A stretch of DNA of 64,000 nt from an uncultured Chloroflexus sp. (GCF_937951745.1 NZ_CALFBQ010000016.1:16844-80843), one strand, 5' to 3'; numbered from the stretch's first letter, positions 1 through 11,853 are shown. The notes: a model not told the origin generated them from the sequence alone. Made by a program: numbers and translations.

Positions 1-360
1 AGCGATGCTGCAGCAGCCCTACCAGACGATCTGCTGCCCCAAGTGCGTAATTTCTTGCTCGCAATGGCCAAAGAGGGGCTGACCGGCGAGTTGGGCGCCG
101 TGGCAACCGCCTTGCAGAGCTATCTCGAGAGCGGCAGCCGTGTAATCGACGCGAGTGTGACCAGCGCGATCGAGCTGAGCAGTGAGCAGAAAGAGCACAT
201 TGCGAGCGAATTGCGCCAGCGCTACGGTGACGTCCACGTGACGTATTATGTTGATCCAACGCTGATTGGTGGGTTGATTATTCGGGTTGGCGATCAGGTG
301 CTTGATAATAGCCTGCGCGCCCGCCTCAGCGCCATTCAGCGTGTATTGCAGGCAAGTTAG
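1..360 (+). CDS. atpH: ATP synthase F1 delta subunit (3' part)
   Basis: The reading frame is open from base 1, so the start lies outside the window; about 119 residues of the C-terminal part are present. The delta subunit joins the F1 head to the peripheral stalk of the membrane ATP synthase. The family signature is the C-terminal stretch with [20 protein letters not shown] (residues about 83-102 of the visible part), which matches the conserved end of OSCP/delta proteins. A GTG at 43 is in frame but is internal, because the upstream codons continue the same protein. It is followed after 57 bases by atpA, the usual order in bacterial atp operons. Confidence 0.95.
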   Translation, partial: SDAAAALPDDLLPQVRNFLLAMAKEGLTGELGAVATALQSYLESGSRVIDASVTSAIELSSEQKEHIASELRQRYGDVHVTYYVDPTLIGGLIIRVGDQVLDNSLRARLSAIQRVLQAS

Positions 361-374
361 AGTAGCACTCAGCT

Positions 375-403
375 CGCTGGCCCGGTGTCGCCGACCGCCA
401 GCG
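375..403 (+). other. Intercistronic hairpin between atpH and atpA
   Basis: CGCTGGC (375-381) pairs with GCCAGCG (397-403), with extra pairing inside (GGT with ACC). No T-run follows and the operon continues, so it is more likely an mRNA processing or stability element than a terminator. The other atp gaps at 1995-2026 and 4364-4393 also hold hairpins. Confidence 0.45.
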
Positions 404-417
404 CGACGGAGTAGAGC

Positions 418-1986
418 ATGACGACGATTACTGAAGAATTGATCGCCCGGCTGAAGCAGGGGATCACCAGCGGCGTCGACCTTCAGCCGCGTCAGGTCAA
501 TGTCGGAACGGTGATTGCCGTCGGTGACGGCGTCGCGCGGCTGTCCGGCCTTGATCAGGTCGTCGCCTCTGAGATTGTCGAGTTCCCGCCCAAGGCCGGC
601 CGGAATGAATCGATTTATGGCATTGCCCTTAACCTCGAACAAGATAGCGTCGCGGCGATTATTCTCGGCGATGACGAGACGATCGAGGAAGGGGATATGG
701 TGACCTCGACCGGGCGCGTGATTTCAGTCCCGGTCGGGCAGGGTCTGTTGGGCCGTGTGGTTAACCCGCTCGGCCAGCCGATCGATGGCAAAGGGCCGAT
801 CCCGTATGACAAGACGCGCCCGATTGAGCGCATCGCCCCCGGTGTGATCACCCGCAAATCAGTTGATACGCCGGTGCAAACCGGGATTATCGCGATTGAC
901 GCACTGATTCCGATTGGGCGTGGCCAGCGCGAGTTGATCATCGGCGACCGCCAGACCGGTAAGACGGCTGTCGCAATTGACACCATCCTCAACCAGAAGG
1001 GCCAAGGGATGGTGTGTATCTACGTTGCGATCGGTCAGCGCCGCGCACAGGTAGCGCAGGTGGTCGGCACCCTCGAGAAGTTCGGCGCGATGGAGTATAC
1101 GATTGTGGTGTCGGCGACCGCCTCGGAAAGCGCCGCCCTCCAGTACATTGCGCCCTATGCCGGCTGTGCGATGGGTGAAGAGATTATGGAGAATGGCGTG
1201 ATGCTCAATGGGCAATTGGTGCGAGACGCCCTAATCGTCTATGACGACTTGAGCAAGCACGCCGTTGCTTACCGGCAGGTGTCGCTCTTGCTGCGCCGCC
1301 CGCCGGGCCGCGAAGCGTACCCCGGCGACGTGTTCTACCTGCACTCGCGCTTGCTCGAGCGCGCTGCCCGCCTCAGCGAGGAATACGGCGGCGGTTCGCT
1401 GACCGCGCTGCCGGTAATCGAGACGCAGGCGAACGACGTATCGGCTTACATCCCGACCAACGTCATTTCAATTACTGACGGCCAGATCTACCTTGAGTCC
1501 GACTTGTTCAACGCCGGCCAGCGCCCGGCGCTCAACGTCGGTATTTCGGTGTCGCGCGTGGGTGGCGCGGCGCAGACGCGGGCTATGCGCGCGGTGGCCG
1601 GTAAGCTGAAAGGCGAGTTGGCCCAGTTCCGTGATCTAGCCGCCTTTGCCCAGTTTGCCAGCGACCTCGATGCGACCACTAAGGCGCAGATCGAGCGTGG
1701 TCAGCGCCTGCAAGAGCTGTTAAAGCAGCCGCAGTATCAACCGTTGGCAGTCGAGGATCAGGTCGCTGTGCTCTATGCGGCCACCAACAACTACCTCGAC
1801 GATGTGCCGGTGCCGATGATCACCAAGTGGCGCGACGATTTTCTGGCCTTCCTGCGCACCGCTCATCCAGAGGTGCGGAAGCTGATCTACGACAATCGCC
1901 TTGATCGCAAGTTCCCCACGCCGGAAGTGAAAGAGGCGCTGGAGTCGGCGATTAAGGAGTTTAAGGCAACCAGCAATTATAGCTAG
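418..1986 (+). CDS. atpA: ATP synthase F1 alpha subunit
   Basis: This 522-residue protein is the non-catalytic nucleotide-binding subunit of the F1 head. It has the N-terminal beta-barrel domain (residues about 25-95), then the P-loop GDRQTGKTA near residue 176, and the alpha-specific region around [20 protein letters not shown]. The length is slightly above the usual 500-515. The start ATG at 418 follows a GACGGAGTAGAGC ribosome-binding region. It lies second in the visible atp operon and would assemble with atpG and atpD products on the cytoplasmic face of the membrane. Confidence 0.98.
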   Translation: MTTITEELIARLKQGITSGVDLQPRQVNVGTVIAVGDGVARLSGLDQVVASEIVEFPPKAGRNESIYGIALNLEQDSVAAIILGDDETIEEGDMVTSTGRVISVPVGQGLLGRVVNPLGQPIDGKGPIPYDKTRPIERIAPGVITRKSVDTPVQTGIIAIDALIPIGRGQRELIIGDRQTGKTAVAIDTILNQKGQGMVCIYVAIGQRRAQVAQVVGTLEKFGAMEYTIVVSATASESAALQYIAPYAGCAMGEEIMENGVMLNGQLVRDALIVYDDLSKHAVAYRQVSLLLRRPPGREAYPGDVFYLHSRLLERAARLSEEYGGGSLTALPVIETQANDVSAYIPTNVISITDGQIYLESDLFNAGQRPALNVGISVSRVGGAAQTRAMRAVAGKLKGELAQFRDLAAFAQFASDLDATTKAQIERGQRLQELLKQPQYQPLAVEDQVAVLYAATNNYLDDVPVPMITKWRDDFLAFLRTAHPEVRKLIYDNRLDRKFPTPEVKEALESAIKEFKATSNYS

Positions 1987-1994
1987 CAGGCTCC

Positions 1995-2026
1995 ACCGGC
2001 GGGCGGGCGCAGGCCCGCTCGCCGGT
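1995..2026 (+). other. Strong hairpin between atpA and atpG
   Basis: A 14-base-pair stem (1995-2008 with 2013-2026, one G-T wobble) closes a GCAG tetraloop. It sits in the 63-base gap after atpA and has no following T-run. I read it as an intercistronic mRNA element, possibly adjusting the alpha:gamma stoichiometry; that role is inference. Confidence 0.6.
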
Positions 2027-2049
2027 CGCATGACTGCAAAGGGTTCGAT

Positions 2050-2922
2050 ATGCCGAGTAGTCGCGAGATTAAGCGCCGCATCCGATCCGTGAAGAACGTC
2101 GCCCAAATCACGCGGGCGATGGAGATGGTATCGGCCTCGAAGATGCGGCGCGCCCAACGGAATGTGTTAGCTACCCGCCCGTATGCTGACCGCATGCGGG
2201 AGGTGATGGCCAATTTGACGGCGCGGGTGGTAGGAGCAGCGCGCCGCGGCACTCTGCTCGAAAAGCGCGAAACGGTCAAGAGTGTGGCGTTGTTGGTGGT
2301 GACACCCGATCGCGGTCTCTGCGGCAGCCTTGTCGCCAATGTCTTGCGCCGCGCTGGGCGCTTTATCACTGAGCAGCGCGCCATGGGCCGCACGGTCGAT
2401 ATTTACACCTTTGGCCGCAAAGGGCGCGATTTCTTCCTGCGCACCGGCTTTGCGCCCGCTGGCGAAGCCACACGTCTCGGCGATGCGCCAAAGCTTGAGG
2501 CGATCCTCGGCGTGGCGATCAGCGCAATTAGCGGATTCCAAGCAGGCAAGTACGACGAACTCTACATCATTTACAGTGAGTTCATTAATACGCTGGTGCA
2601 GCGACCGGCGATTAAGCAGTTGTTGCCGGTAGAAAGCCCCGATATCTCAACGACCACCAACGTCGATTATACCTACGAGCCGGGTGAAGAAGAGGTATTG
2701 AATAGCATTCTGCCGCGGTATGTCGAGACCCAGATCTATCAGGCGGTGCTTGAGAGCATCGCCAGCGAGCATAGCGCGCGGATGGTGGCAATGCGCAACG
2801 CTACCAATAACGCGAAGGATCTGGTGCGCGACCTGACGCTTTCATTCAACAAGGCGCGGCAAGCCGCTATTACGAAAGAGGTCAGCGAGATCGCTTCGGG
2901 CGCCGCTGCCCTCGCCAGTTAA
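2050..2922 (+). CDS. atpG: ATP synthase F1 gamma subunit
   Basis: At 290 residues this is the central rotor shaft of F1, which couples proton flow through Fo to catalysis in the alpha-beta ring. The N-terminus ([20 protein letters not shown]) and the C-terminal helix ([15 protein letters not shown], then [18 protein letters not shown]) are the two conserved coiled-coil ends of the family, and [10 protein letters not shown] is the conserved core motif. Length and order in the operon are typical. It ends 18 bases before atpD, with a GAGAGGAGGAG ribosome-binding site for atpD in the gap. Confidence 0.97.
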   Translation: MPSSREIKRRIRSVKNVAQITRAMEMVSASKMRRAQRNVLATRPYADRMREVMANLTARVVGAARRGTLLEKRETVKSVALLVVTPDRGLCGSLVANVLRRAGRFITEQRAMGRTVDIYTFGRKGRDFFLRTGFAPAGEATRLGDAPKLEAILGVAISAISGFQAGKYDELYIIYSEFINTLVQRPAIKQLLPVESPDISTTTNVDYTYEPGEEEVLNSILPRYVETQIYQAVLESIASEHSARMVAMRNATNNAKDLVRDLTLSFNKARQAAITKEVSEIASGAAALAS

Positions 2923-2928
2923 TGCTGA

Positions 2929-4356
<1,428 letters not shown>

Positions 4357-4363
4357 GCATAGA

Positions 4364-4393
4364 CCGGCGGTAACGGCCGTTCGTCACCGCCGG
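4364..4393 (+). other. Hairpin between atpD and atpC
   Basis: CCGGCGGTAACG (4364-4375) pairs with CGTCACCGCCGG (4382-4393) with one mismatch and a 6-base loop. It has no T-run and lies in the 68-base gap before atpC, so it is probably an intercistronic element rather than a terminator. Confidence 0.5.
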
Positions 4394-4424
4394 CTTCGAT
4401 GAACGGCAGGGGAAGGAGCAGGCT

Positions 4425-4844
4425 ATGCCCATCCATCTAGAGATTGTCACTGCCGAACGCGTGATCTTGTCGGATGACGTTGACATGATTAGCGCACCGA
4501 CCAAAGACGGCCGGGTTGGTATTCTGCCCCGCCACGCGCCGCTGATGACGATCCTCGAACCGGGTGAGCTTGATATTATCAAGAATGGAGAGCGCACGCC
4601 GTTTGCCGTGTCAGGCGGGTTTATGGAGGTGTTGCCGCACCGGGTGACCATTCTCGCCGATACGGTCGAACGGGCCGATGAGATCGACGAAGCGCGGGCC
4701 GAGCAGGCGCGAGCCGAAGCTGAAGCGCGCCGGCGCGAAGCGCAGAGTGAGCGCGATATGGCGCTGGCCGAAGCTAAACTGCGCAAAGAGATGGTGCGCC
4801 TGCGCGTGGCCCAACTCAATAAACTTAAACGACGCCAATCGTAA
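4425..4844 (+). CDS. atpC: ATP synthase F1 epsilon subunit
   Basis: The 139-residue product has the N-terminal beta-sandwich (GRVGILPRHAPLMTILEPGE, residues about 27-46) and an Ala/Glu/Arg-rich C-terminal helical hairpin (residues about 85-135). The epsilon subunit sits at the foot of gamma, and its C-terminal helices can inhibit ATP hydrolysis. The ribosome-binding site GGGGAAGGAG precedes the ATG at 4425. It is the last gene of the operon and is followed by a terminator-like hairpin at 4890-4914. Confidence 0.96.
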   Translation: MPIHLEIVTAERVILSDDVDMISAPTKDGRVGILPRHAPLMTILEPGELDIIKNGERTPFAVSGGFMEVLPHRVTILADTVERADEIDEARAEQARAEAEARRREAQSERDMALAEAKLRKEMVRLRVAQLNKLKRRQS

Positions 4845-4889
4845 TCACTTAACGGTGCATGGCGCGGAACGCAAAGACGGTAACTGGGC

Positions 4890-4914
4890 AGGGACACAGC
4901 AGGGCTGTGTCCCT
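4890..4914 (+). terminator. Terminator-like hairpin after atpC
   Basis: A perfect 11-base-pair stem (AGGGACACAGC, 4890-4900, with GCTGTGTCCCT, 4904-4914) closes an AGG loop. The following bases (attgtcaatt) are only mildly T-rich. A near twin lies at 33329-33353 after the parvulin gene, so this may be a re-used terminator module. Confidence 0.6.
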
Positions 4915-4922
4915 ATTGTCAA

Positions 4923-4952
4923 TTGCCAGTATCCCTCATCATTTGTTATAAT
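4923..4952 (+). promoter_or_regulatory. Probable sigma-70-type promoter of mreB
   Basis: TTGCCA (4923-4928) and TATAAT (4947-4952) are separated by 18 bases, giving five of six and six of six matches to consensus. Transcription would start near 4960, leaving an untranslated leader of about 170 bases before the mreB ATG. No clear secondary structure was recognised in that leader. Confidence 0.65.
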
Positions 4953-5131
4953 ACGCCGCGATTATGCTGAAGCGGCTTTTTTGCCAATAGGATCCGACAA
5001 TGCTGCGCTCAGCAGAGCTGAATGCGGGTGCAGAGCTCCCGCGCAATGGCATGCTAAACTCTGATGCATCACGACTATCTTGAAATAGCAGCACACGCTG
5101 CCGTTTCCAACATTCATCAATAGGAACATCT

Positions 5132-6142
5132 ATGGCCCGCAAAATCGGGATTGATCTTGGCACTGCCAATGTGTTAGTGTACGTCAAAGGCAAAGGCATC
5201 GTCCTTTCCGAACCGTCAGCGGTGGCGTTGAGCACCCGCGACGGGCGCGTGCGCGCCGTCGGCGCCGAAGCGATGGCAATGTTAGGCCGCGAACCAGAGA
5301 GTATCGAGGTCGTGCGCCCGATGCGCAACGGCGTGATCGCCGATTATGTGGTGACGGAAGAGATGCTCCGCCACTTTATTGGGCGCGCGGCTGGACGATT
5401 TCGCTTCTCGCGGCCTGAAGTGATGATCTGTATTCCCGCTGGCGTCACCAGCGTCGAGATGAGGGCCGTGCGCTACGCGGCCCTTGAGGCGGGGGCTGGC
5501 AAGGCCTACCTAATCCGCGAGCCGCTAGCTGCCGCGATTGGAGCCAACATCCCGATTGCACAACCATCGGGCAATCTCATCATCGATATCGGCGGCGGCA
5601 CGACTGAAGTGGCCGTAATCTCTCTCAACGACATTGTGGTGAGCACCTCGGTGCGGGTCGGCGGCAACCGGTTCGATGAGGCAATTGCCTCGTACATCAA
5701 GCGGAAATACAACGTGCTCATCGGCGAACGTACCGCCGAAGCGGTGAAGATCGAGATTGGCTCAGCATTGCCGCTCGATAAGCCACTGGTAACACAGGTG
5801 CGCGGGCGCGATCAAGTCACCGGTTTGCCGCGCACGATCCAAGTTGACAGCAACGAGATTACCGAGGCGATCCAAGAGCCGCTGGAGGCGATTGTCAATG
5901 CGGTGCGTGCGGTGCTGGTTGAAACACCGCCAGAACTCAGCTCAGACATTATCGATAAGGGGATGGTGATGACCGGCGGCGGTTCAATGTTGCGCCGGAT
6001 CAATGATCTGTTGACTGAGGTGACTGGGGTGCCCTGCTATGTGGCCGATCAGCCGGCATCGTGCGTGGCAATCGGCACCGGTTTGGCGTTGGAAAACCTT
6101 GATGTGCTGTACGACAGTCTGAGCGGGTTAGATCTGACGTGA
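5132..6142 (+). CDS. mreB: Rod-shape actin homologue MreB
   Basis: This 336-residue protein belongs to the bacterial actin family that organises cell-wall growth along the long axis of rod or filamentous cells. Phosphate-1 ([20 protein letters not shown], residues 5-24), phosphate-2 ([15 protein letters not shown]) and adenosine-binding ([14 protein letters not shown]) motifs are all present and intact. The start ATG follows AGGAACATCT. Length is typical (330-350). No mreC or mreD lies beside it; it is a single gene between its own promoter and the hairpin at 6151-6177. A paralogue such as Mbl cannot be separated from MreB by sequence alone. Confidence 0.92.
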   Translation: MARKIGIDLGTANVLVYVKGKGIVLSEPSAVALSTRDGRVRAVGAEAMAMLGREPESIEVVRPMRNGVIADYVVTEEMLRHFIGRAAGRFRFSRPEVMICIPAGVTSVEMRAVRYAALEAGAGKAYLIREPLAAAIGANIPIAQPSGNLIIDIGGGTTEVAVISLNDIVVSTSVRVGGNRFDEAIASYIKRKYNVLIGERTAEAVKIEIGSALPLDKPLVTQVRGRDQVTGLPRTIQVDSNEITEAIQEPLEAIVNAVRAVLVETPPELSSDIIDKGMVMTGGGSMLRRINDLLTEVTGVPCYVADQPASCVAIGTGLALENLDVLYDSLSGLDLT

Positions 6143-6150
6143 TGATCCAT

Positions 6151-6177
6151 GGCGTGCGGCTTCTGGAGCCGCACGCC
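6151..6177. terminator. Bidirectional terminator between mreB and the DinB-fusion gene
   Basis: GGCGTGCGGCT (6151-6161) pairs perfectly with AGCCGCACGCC (6167-6177) over a 5-base loop, between two convergent genes. A related stem (GGCGTGCGG...) is at 26925-26953 after the SDR gene. Confidence 0.6.
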
Positions 6178-6186
6178 GTACAGCGA

Positions 6187-7167
6187 CTACGGGTGTAATA
6201 GTTCTTGCACAATGTCGATAGAACGGTTATGCCCGTACAATATGTTATGGCGCATTTGGGCTAATTCAATCAAATGTCCCTGCTCGTGCGCAATGACCCA
6301 ATTCCCCTGATGCAAGAGCGGTACCGGCCCGTAAATCTCGTGATGGCCGATCCGCTGCCATGCTGCTTGAGTTAGGCCGCGCAGCAACCCTAACGTCTGC
6401 TGGCGGCTCGTGGTATATTGCTCGAGCAACTCGTCAATTGGTACGGTACGATATTTCACCGCGTTTCGCAGCGTCGGCGGATGTGCTATCGACAACTTAG
6501 GTTGGTTTGTCTCTAAGATCATCCATGCGCGCTCGCGGAAGACAATATCCATGTCGGTGAGATGACCGATCAAATCCTTGAAAGCCGGGAACCCGTTGAC
6601 CGGCGTGGCCAATTGTTCTTCACTGAGACCGGACACCAGCGCTGGCACGGTTTTCAAACCTTGCTCAAGCCGGCGCACGATAGCGTGCGGCCCCAGCGTG
6701 CCCATGCCATCAACAATCCGAAATTCGAGAAAGCCCTCGCGCACGGTGCCGCATTCAGGGCAGAATGCCGGCGGATCGCCTTCCATCAGCCGGCCGCACG
6801 TGCTACATACAAAGAGGTCACCCAGCTCGGTATAGGTGAGATCACGGCCAGCGGCCAACGCAAGGGCGGCCCGTTCGAGGTATTCACGCTGAAAGGCGCT
6901 GGTGCCAGTCACTGGGCCGGTCGCTATCGCTTCCGGTTCAAGGCCGGCCAGCGCATGATTGATATTGGTCAGCGTCTGCGCCACTTCACCCAATCGACGC
7001 ATCGCCTGTTCGGCGCGCACCCGTTTGACCGCCGCCGATGCTTCGAGCAGACGGGCAATGTTGAAGAAGCGCTCACGCCGCGCCTGTTTGGCCCACACCG
7101 CATAGGCCGTCTGGCCAACGCTCATACTCACCAACAGGCGGCGATCATCTGCGTCGTTGGTTGTCAT
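6187..7167 (-). CDS. Rubrerythrin-like / DinB-domain fusion protein
   Basis: A protein of about 326 residues, taking the ATG at 7167, which has GGAGCAG upstream; the frame is open further to 7257 but that extension has no ribosome-binding site. Residues about 10-110 look like a helical ferritin-like/rubrerythrin segment, but the usual glutamate and E-x-x-H iron ligands are not evident (for example ASAAVKRVRAEQ where EAERVHAE is expected). Next comes a rubredoxin-like zinc or iron knuckle, CSTCG...CPECG (residues about 118-138). The C-terminal 170 residues look like a DinB four-helix domain with histidines (HLTDMDIVF, HEQGHLIELAQM). Function is unknown; a metal-binding hydrolase or transferase is a guess. 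Confidence 0.6.
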   Translation of the reverse strand: MTTNDADDRRLLVSMSVGQTAYAVWAKQARRERFFNIARLLEASAAVKRVRAEQAMRRLGEVAQTLTNINHALAGLEPEAIATGPVTGTSAFQREYLERAALALAAGRDLTYTELGDLFVCSTCGRLMEGDPPAFCPECGTVREGFLEFRIVDGMGTLGPHAIVRRLEQGLKTVPALVSGLSEEQLATPVNGFPAFKDLIGHLTDMDIVFRERAWMILETNQPKLSIAHPPTLRNAVKYRTVPIDELLEQYTTSRQQTLGLLRGLTQAAWQRIGHHEIYGPVPLLHQGNWVIAHEQGHLIELAQMRHNILYGHNRSIDIVQELLHP

Positions 7168-7307
7168 ACGTTCTGCTCCGCATGAAAAAATTAGCCTCCT
7201 CCAACCTGTTTGCAGTATGTCTATGCATACTACTGACCAGCAACAGGCGCCCGTCAAGCGGTAGAAGCTTGCTTTGCCATCTTACATTCAAGCCACAATG
7301 GCCTAAA

Positions 7308-7727
7308 CTATGCATGATGGGATGAGCGATGCTGAACCAATTCAACCAGCACCCCCTGCCCGCCAGCCTTGGGATGGACAAAAGCCACGAGCGTATCGTG
7401 AATACCGAGACGCGGCTCGCGGTCGATCAATGGAATGCCCCGCGCTTGAAGTGTGGCCAACGCGGCATTGATATCATCGACGCGATAAGCAATATGGTGC
7501 ATCCCCGGCCCCTTCTCGCGCAAGAAGCGGGCAAAACTGGCTTGATCACTGGTCGGCGCAATCAACTCGATCAACACATCGCCAAACCGGGCCACCCCAA
7601 TCGCAGCGTGGCGCTCGGGCAGCTCGATCCGCTCCCATTCCGTTATATCGAAGGCAGTGCGGTAAAAATCGATCGCTGCATCGAGATCAGCTACTACGAG
7701 GCCAATGTGATCGACCGCAGTAAACAT
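7308..7727 (-). CDS. mce: Methylmalonyl-CoA epimerase
   Basis: A 139-residue vicinal-oxygen-chelate protein that interconverts (S)- and (R)-methylmalonyl-CoA. The ATG at 7727 is chosen because AAGGAG lies at the right distance; an upstream in-frame start at 7748 does not. The N-terminal VDHIGLVVADLDAAIDFY supplies the metal-binding histidine, LREKGPGMHHIAYRVDDI contains the second, and the end HPKAGGQGVLVELVQ supplies the glutamate. In Chloroflexus-type autotrophs this step belongs to the 3-hydroxypropionate bi-cycle and to propionyl-CoA metabolism. No mutase gene is adjacent. A generic glyoxalase is the alternative. Confidence 0.88.
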   Translation of the reverse strand: MFTAVDHIGLVVADLDAAIDFYRTAFDITEWERIELPERHAAIGVARFGDVLIELIAPTSDQASFARFLREKGPGMHHIAYRVDDINAALATLQARGIPLIDREPRLGIHDTLVAFVHPKAGGQGVLVELVQHRSSHHA

Positions 7728-7835
7728 GGCATACTCCTTCACTTCCACCGGTACACCGATGGATATAGCATATCATAGCACAAGCGTAGCACAAGATCAT
7801 TGACAGCCACTCGGGGTTGATTACAATGAACAATA

Positions 7836-10028
7836 ATGACACACGAAACAGATGATCCGACAACGAGTATGCTGTTCGTGGTCGCGGCAGCCTCCCGCAT
7901 CTTGCAGGAAGAGCAGCCGCTGGTGCAGCGTATTCACCGTCTCTTTGGCTTGTTGCGCTTCGCCACCCGTTACCGTGACGGCCGGTTGACGTGTTGGCTG
8001 CAATCGGCCCGGCCGGGGGCAACCCGCCAGCAAATCTACTCGCCAGAGTCATGGGCCTACCCTTGGGACGACAGCCTGACGCGGGCCGTGGCGCTCGGCG
8101 GCAAGACTGTTACCAAAACGATTGCACTAGGCAACGGCCGCCAAACTGAGAGTTTGCCGGTTATTTCGGCAGGGTATCTAGGGGCGCCAATTTTTTGGGG
8201 TGGGCGACTCTGGGGCATTCTTGAACTACGCAGCGACGATCAGCGCCGGCTAGACGGCCGGATTAGCGAAGTGATCGAGTCGCTCAAGCCGCAACTAGCA
8301 GCAGCCATTGCGCAAGAAGGAGCACGGTTGCCACGTCTGCCCACGCCGCGCTTTGCCGGCGAGACGCCGCTTGGCCTTACGCTTGCTCCTTCGCTGCGCC
8401 AGAAGATCATCGCCCTCAATGAACAGCTTGACCGCACGCTCGACTTGCACGAGTTGTTAGGAATCATCTTACGGCGGGCATTAGAAGGCAGCGGCGCGGA
8501 AGCCGGCGCAATCACGCTGGTCGATTCCGATCGGCACGAACTCGTGCTTCATCTCTACGAAGGGTATGAAGCCGAACGCACTGGCGCAGCATTGGCGGTT
8601 ATGCCGCGCCAGCGCTGGAGCTGGGATATTGGGTTGGCCGGACAGGCCGTCAAGACGCAGCGCCCGCTCTTGGTACGCGACGCCGGGCGCGAGCCGGGTT
8701 TGCCGCACAGCATGCCGTTGCGAGCCGAGCTGGCAGCGCCTATCATTGCGGATGATCAGGTGCTGGCGGTCTTGATCCTGCACAGCCAGCGAGCCAATAC
8801 CTTCAACGAAGAGGTGCTCGCGTTTATTGATGCGCTCCGCGAGCGAGCGGGGAGACCGCTGGCCCGCGCCGCGGCGTACCAAGTCGCGTATGAAACGTCA
8901 TACCATCTTGGTCAAGTGTTTAGCAGCTTGCCCATCGGATTAGCGCTGATTGACCTGAAAGGTCGCGTCATTCGCGCCAACCCAGCGTGGTATCAGGTCT
9001 GGCGCTTGCCGGAACAATCGCAACAACCTTTCTTTTACGTTGGGATTGATTTGGTTGATCATTTGCTGGCCCGGCTGGAAGATCCGTTGCGCTTGAGCGA
9101 GTTCTGCAATCTTGGCCAGCGCGCCCCCGATCAAGTCTTTGAAACGAGTCTGCAACTCCGCCAGCCCTACCAAGCATTACACGTGCTTTCGGTGCCGACC
9201 CGCGACAGCCAGCAGCAATTGACGGGCCGGTTGTGGGTGGTGAGTGATCGCACGCGCGAACACGAGTCAGACCGGCTGAAGAATGAGTTTATCGGTATTG
9301 TGTCGCATGAGTTGCGCACGCCGTTGACATCGATCCTTGGCTACACCGAAATTTTGTTGAACCGACAAGATCTTGATGAAACCAGCCAGCGCGAGTTTTT
9401 GACCACCGTCTCGAACGAAGCCGAGCGGCTGCACAAGTTAGTGAAGGATCTGCTCGATGTTTCACGGCTTGAAGCCGGGGTGGTGAAGCTGAACCGGTGG
9501 GCGGTTCGGCTAGGCAACATTATCGAGGAGTTGACTCTTCAGCTTCACACCCAACTCGTGCAGCACAAGCTCCTGATTGATATGCGCTCCCCATTGCCGC
9601 CGGTATCCGCCGACCGCGACAAGGTGAAGCAAATTATCTTCAACTTGCTGAGCAATGCCATCAAGTATAGTCCGGAAGGCACCGAAATTCAATTGACGGT
9701 GCGTTGCGCAGAAATGAGTGATTTGCCGGCTAACCATCCACCCGGCCAGTGGATGTTGATTGTCGTGAGTGATCAGGGCATTGGGATTGCCCCTGAAAAC
9801 CAAGCCAAGCTATTCGAGCGGTTTCAGCGGGTCGATAACAGCAATACGCGCCAGAAGAGCGGTGTTGGGCTAGGATTGTACATTACGCGCTTGCTGGTTG
9901 AGTTGCATGGAGGCCGGATTTGGGTGCAGAGTGCGGTAGGAAAGGGGAGTAGCTTCTCGTTTACCCTGCCAATTTGGTCGGCGCCACGCGGCGAGCTTGC
10001 CGGCGATGAGGGGGGAGATAGGGAGTAG
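7836..10028 (+). CDS. Soluble GAF-PAS sensor histidine kinase
   Basis: A 730-residue kinase without membrane segments. Residues about 10-170 look like a divergent GAF-type domain, 195-345 a second GAF domain ([17 protein letters not shown]), 355-470 a PAS fold ([19 protein letters not shown]), 480-545 the HisKA dimerisation helix with the phospho-accepting His491 in [14 protein letters not shown], and 590-715 the ATP-binding domain (N box [13 protein letters not shown]1 [13 protein letters not shown]2 GVGLGLYI). All kinase boxes are intact. No response regulator gene is beside it, so the partner is unknown (an orphan kinase). The signal sensed cannot be read from the sequence; GAF/PAS would suit redox, light or a small ligand. 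Confidence 0.93.
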   Translation: MTHETDDPTTSMLFVVAAASRILQEEQPLVQRIHRLFGLLRFATRYRDGRLTCWLQSARPGATRQQIYSPESWAYPWDDSLTRAVALGGKTVTKTIALGNGRQTESLPVISAGYLGAPIFWGGRLWGILELRSDDQRRLDGRISEVIESLKPQLAAAIAQEGARLPRLPTPRFAGETPLGLTLAPSLRQKIIALNEQLDRTLDLHELLGIILRRALEGSGAEAGAITLVDSDRHELVLHLYEGYEAERTGAALAVMPRQRWSWDIGLAGQAVKTQRPLLVRDAGREPGLPHSMPLRAELAAPIIADDQVLAVLILHSQRANTFNEEVLAFIDALRERAGRPLARAAAYQVAYETSYHLGQVFSSLPIGLALIDLKGRVIRANPAWYQVWRLPEQSQQPFFYVGIDLVDHLLARLEDPLRLSEFCNLGQRAPDQVFETSLQLRQPYQALHVLSVPTRDSQQQLTGRLWVVSDRTREHESDRLKNEFIGIVSHELRTPLTSILGYTEILLNRQDLDETSQREFLTTVSNEAERLHKLVKDLLDVSRLEAGVVKLNRWAVRLGNIIEELTLQLHTQLVQHKLLIDMRSPLPPVSADRDKVKQIIFNLLSNAIKYSPEGTEIQLTVRCAEMSDLPANHPPGQWMLIVVSDQGIGIAPENQAKLFERFQRVDNSNTRQKSGVGLGLYITRLLVELHGGRIWVQSAVGKGSSFSFTLPIWSAPRGELAGDEGGDRE

Positions 10029-10395
10029 CGAGGAGAAAGCGCAGGCTGTTGGCCCCCAACCCCCGGCCCTCGCTCCTACCTTGCCGCGGGAGCGGGTGTT
10101 ACCGCAGAGGGCGCTACAAACGCAGAGGGTGAAGAGGCTGGGGGTAAGGGCGAACCGGTGCGTAGAGGATCGCGTGCCCTCACCCCCGGCCCCCAATCTT
10201 ACCGAACGGCAGAAGGGGGAGCTGCATTCTATTCGGTTAACGGTGGTGTGGGTGGGGAACGCGGCAGCGCCCCACTCCCGATGGGACGCCCCTACCCCCG
10301 CTAAGGGAGGGGAGATAGGAAGGGTACGCTGCCTTTCGCTCTTCGGGGGGAAGGTTGAGGTGGGGAACAATATTCACCCACCCTCACAGCCGGCA
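10029..10395. repeat. Non-coding gap with GC-rich hairpin repeats
   Basis: There is no gene in these 367 bases between two convergent genes. The sequence is patchwork of the C-rich/G-rich family seen elsewhere in the window (CCCCCGGCCCTCGCTCC near 10061, GGGAGCGGG near 10088, CCCTCACCCCCGGCCCCC near 10180, CCCCTACCCCCGC near 10290). A short GCAGAGGGCGC stretch near 10105 resembles the 52-58 kb repeats. Confidence 0.5.
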
Positions 10396-11853
10396 TTACC
10401 CCTGCGCCCCGACATAGCCTTGCAACCACTCAACCAGCAACCGCACGCCAATGCCGGTAGCGCCACGCGATTGATATGCGCGCGCCGGCTTTTCCACCCA
10501 TGCCGTGCCGGCAATATCGAGATGCGCCCACGGATAATCGCCGACAAAGGCGGCGAGGAAAGCGGCGGCGGTAATTGCCCCACCATAGCGGCCACCAGTA
10601 TTCTTCAGATCGGCAATCTCGCTCTTCATCGCGTCGCGGTACTCATCCCACAACGGCAACTGCCAGACCCGCTCGGCAGTGGTTTCGCCGGCAGCGATAA
10701 GACGGTTGGCTAGCTCTTGGTTGTTCCCCATCAAACCAACCGCGTGCGGGCCAAGCGCAACCATGATGGCACCGGTCAGGGTGGCTAGATCAACAATCGC
10801 GGCAGGTTGGTAGCGCTGCGCGTAATAGAGACCATCGGCGAGCACGATCCGGCCCTCGGCGTCGGTATTGAGCACCTCGACCGTCTTACCGCTCAGCGTG
10901 CGGATAATATCGCCGGGCCGATATGCGGTGCCGCTCGGCATATTTTCGGCGGCGCAGACAATACCGACGACGTGGAGCGGCACCTGCAACTCAGCCACAG
11001 CTTGCATCGCGCCAAACACCGCTGCGGCGCCGCTCATATCCATCTTCATATCGTCCATCTTCTCGGCAGGTTTGATGCTGATCCCGCCGGTGTCGAAGGT
11101 AATCCCTTTCCCGACCAGACAGATGGTGGGGCCATTGCCGGCAACACCGTGCTCCATAACGATAAAGCGCGGCTCATTGGCCGAACCTTGGCCGACAGCG
11201 AGAATACCGCCAAAACCCTGTTCGACAAGTTGCGGCTTATCGAGCACCGTCACCTTAAGGCCAAGGCGTTCACCCAACTCAAGCGCGGTCTGGCCGAGGA
11301 AGGCCGGTGTAACCTCATTGCCGGGGCCATTGGCGAGATCGCGGGCAAACGCGGTGGCACGGGCAATGATTTGACCTCGCCGGACGCCGGCAACGGCAGC
11401 TTCGGCATCAGCGCCAGCCTGCAAAATAGGAGTCAATGACGGCGGCTCTTCGCGATCGCTCTTGTAGCGGAGATAGCGGTACGAGCCGAGCACACTGCCT
11501 TCGGCAAACGCTTGGCCGAACACAGCCGGCGCTAACGGCAGATTGCCATTGTAACCAAGGTGGTAGGTCGTAACCTTCAGCTCTTGCGCCCGCTGCGCTG
11601 CCAGCGCCGCTGCTTGGCGAACGGTATCGGCGGTTATCGCCGAACGCTTGCCCATACCGAGGAGCAGCAGGCGGCGGGCCGGCAGCGTGCCGCGCGGATA
11701 GAGCAGCGTTTGCTGCTTCCAGCGTCCGGTTGTATCACCCGCCTCACATAGTTCGGCGACCGGCGCGGGGATCGACTCGTCTTCAGCGTACAGCAAAACG
11801 GCAAGATCGGCTGCGGCTTCGAATAGGCTGCCGCTCTGAACTTCACATTGCAT
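10396..11853 (-). CDS. pepA: Leucyl aminopeptidase (M17 family)
   Basis: A 485-residue cytosolic metallopeptidase that removes N-terminal residues from peptides. The M17 signature NTDAEGRIVLADG (two-metal site) is present, as are VGKGITFDTGGISIKP with the metal-binding and catalytic lysine/aspartate residues, and MKMDMSGAAAV. Length matches the hexameric family (480-500). Its start region is divergent from hom, with a 165-base gap in between. It is a single gene; the downstream side is a repeat-rich gap. Confidence 0.95.
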   Translation of the reverse strand: MQCEVQSGSLFEAAADLAVLLYAEDESIPAPVAELCEAGDTTGRWKQQTLLYPRGTLPARRLLLLGMGKRSAITADTVRQAAALAAQRAQELKVTTYHLGYNGNLPLAPAVFGQAFAEGSVLGSYRYLRYKSDREEPPSLTPILQAGADAEAAVAGVRRGQIIARATAFARDLANGPGNEVTPAFLGQTALELGERLGLKVTVLDKPQLVEQGFGGILAVGQGSANEPRFIVMEHGVAGNGPTICLVGKGITFDTGGISIKPAEKMDDMKMDMSGAAAVFGAMQAVAELQVPLHVVGIVCAAENMPSGTAYRPGDIIRTLSGKTVEVLNTDAEGRIVLADGLYYAQRYQPAAIVDLATLTGAIMVALGPHAVGLMGNNQELANRLIAAGETTAERVWQLPLWDEYRDAMKSEIADLKNTGGRYGGAITAAAFLAAFVGDYPWAHLDIAGTAWVEKPARAYQSRGATGIGVRLLVEWLQGYVGAQG

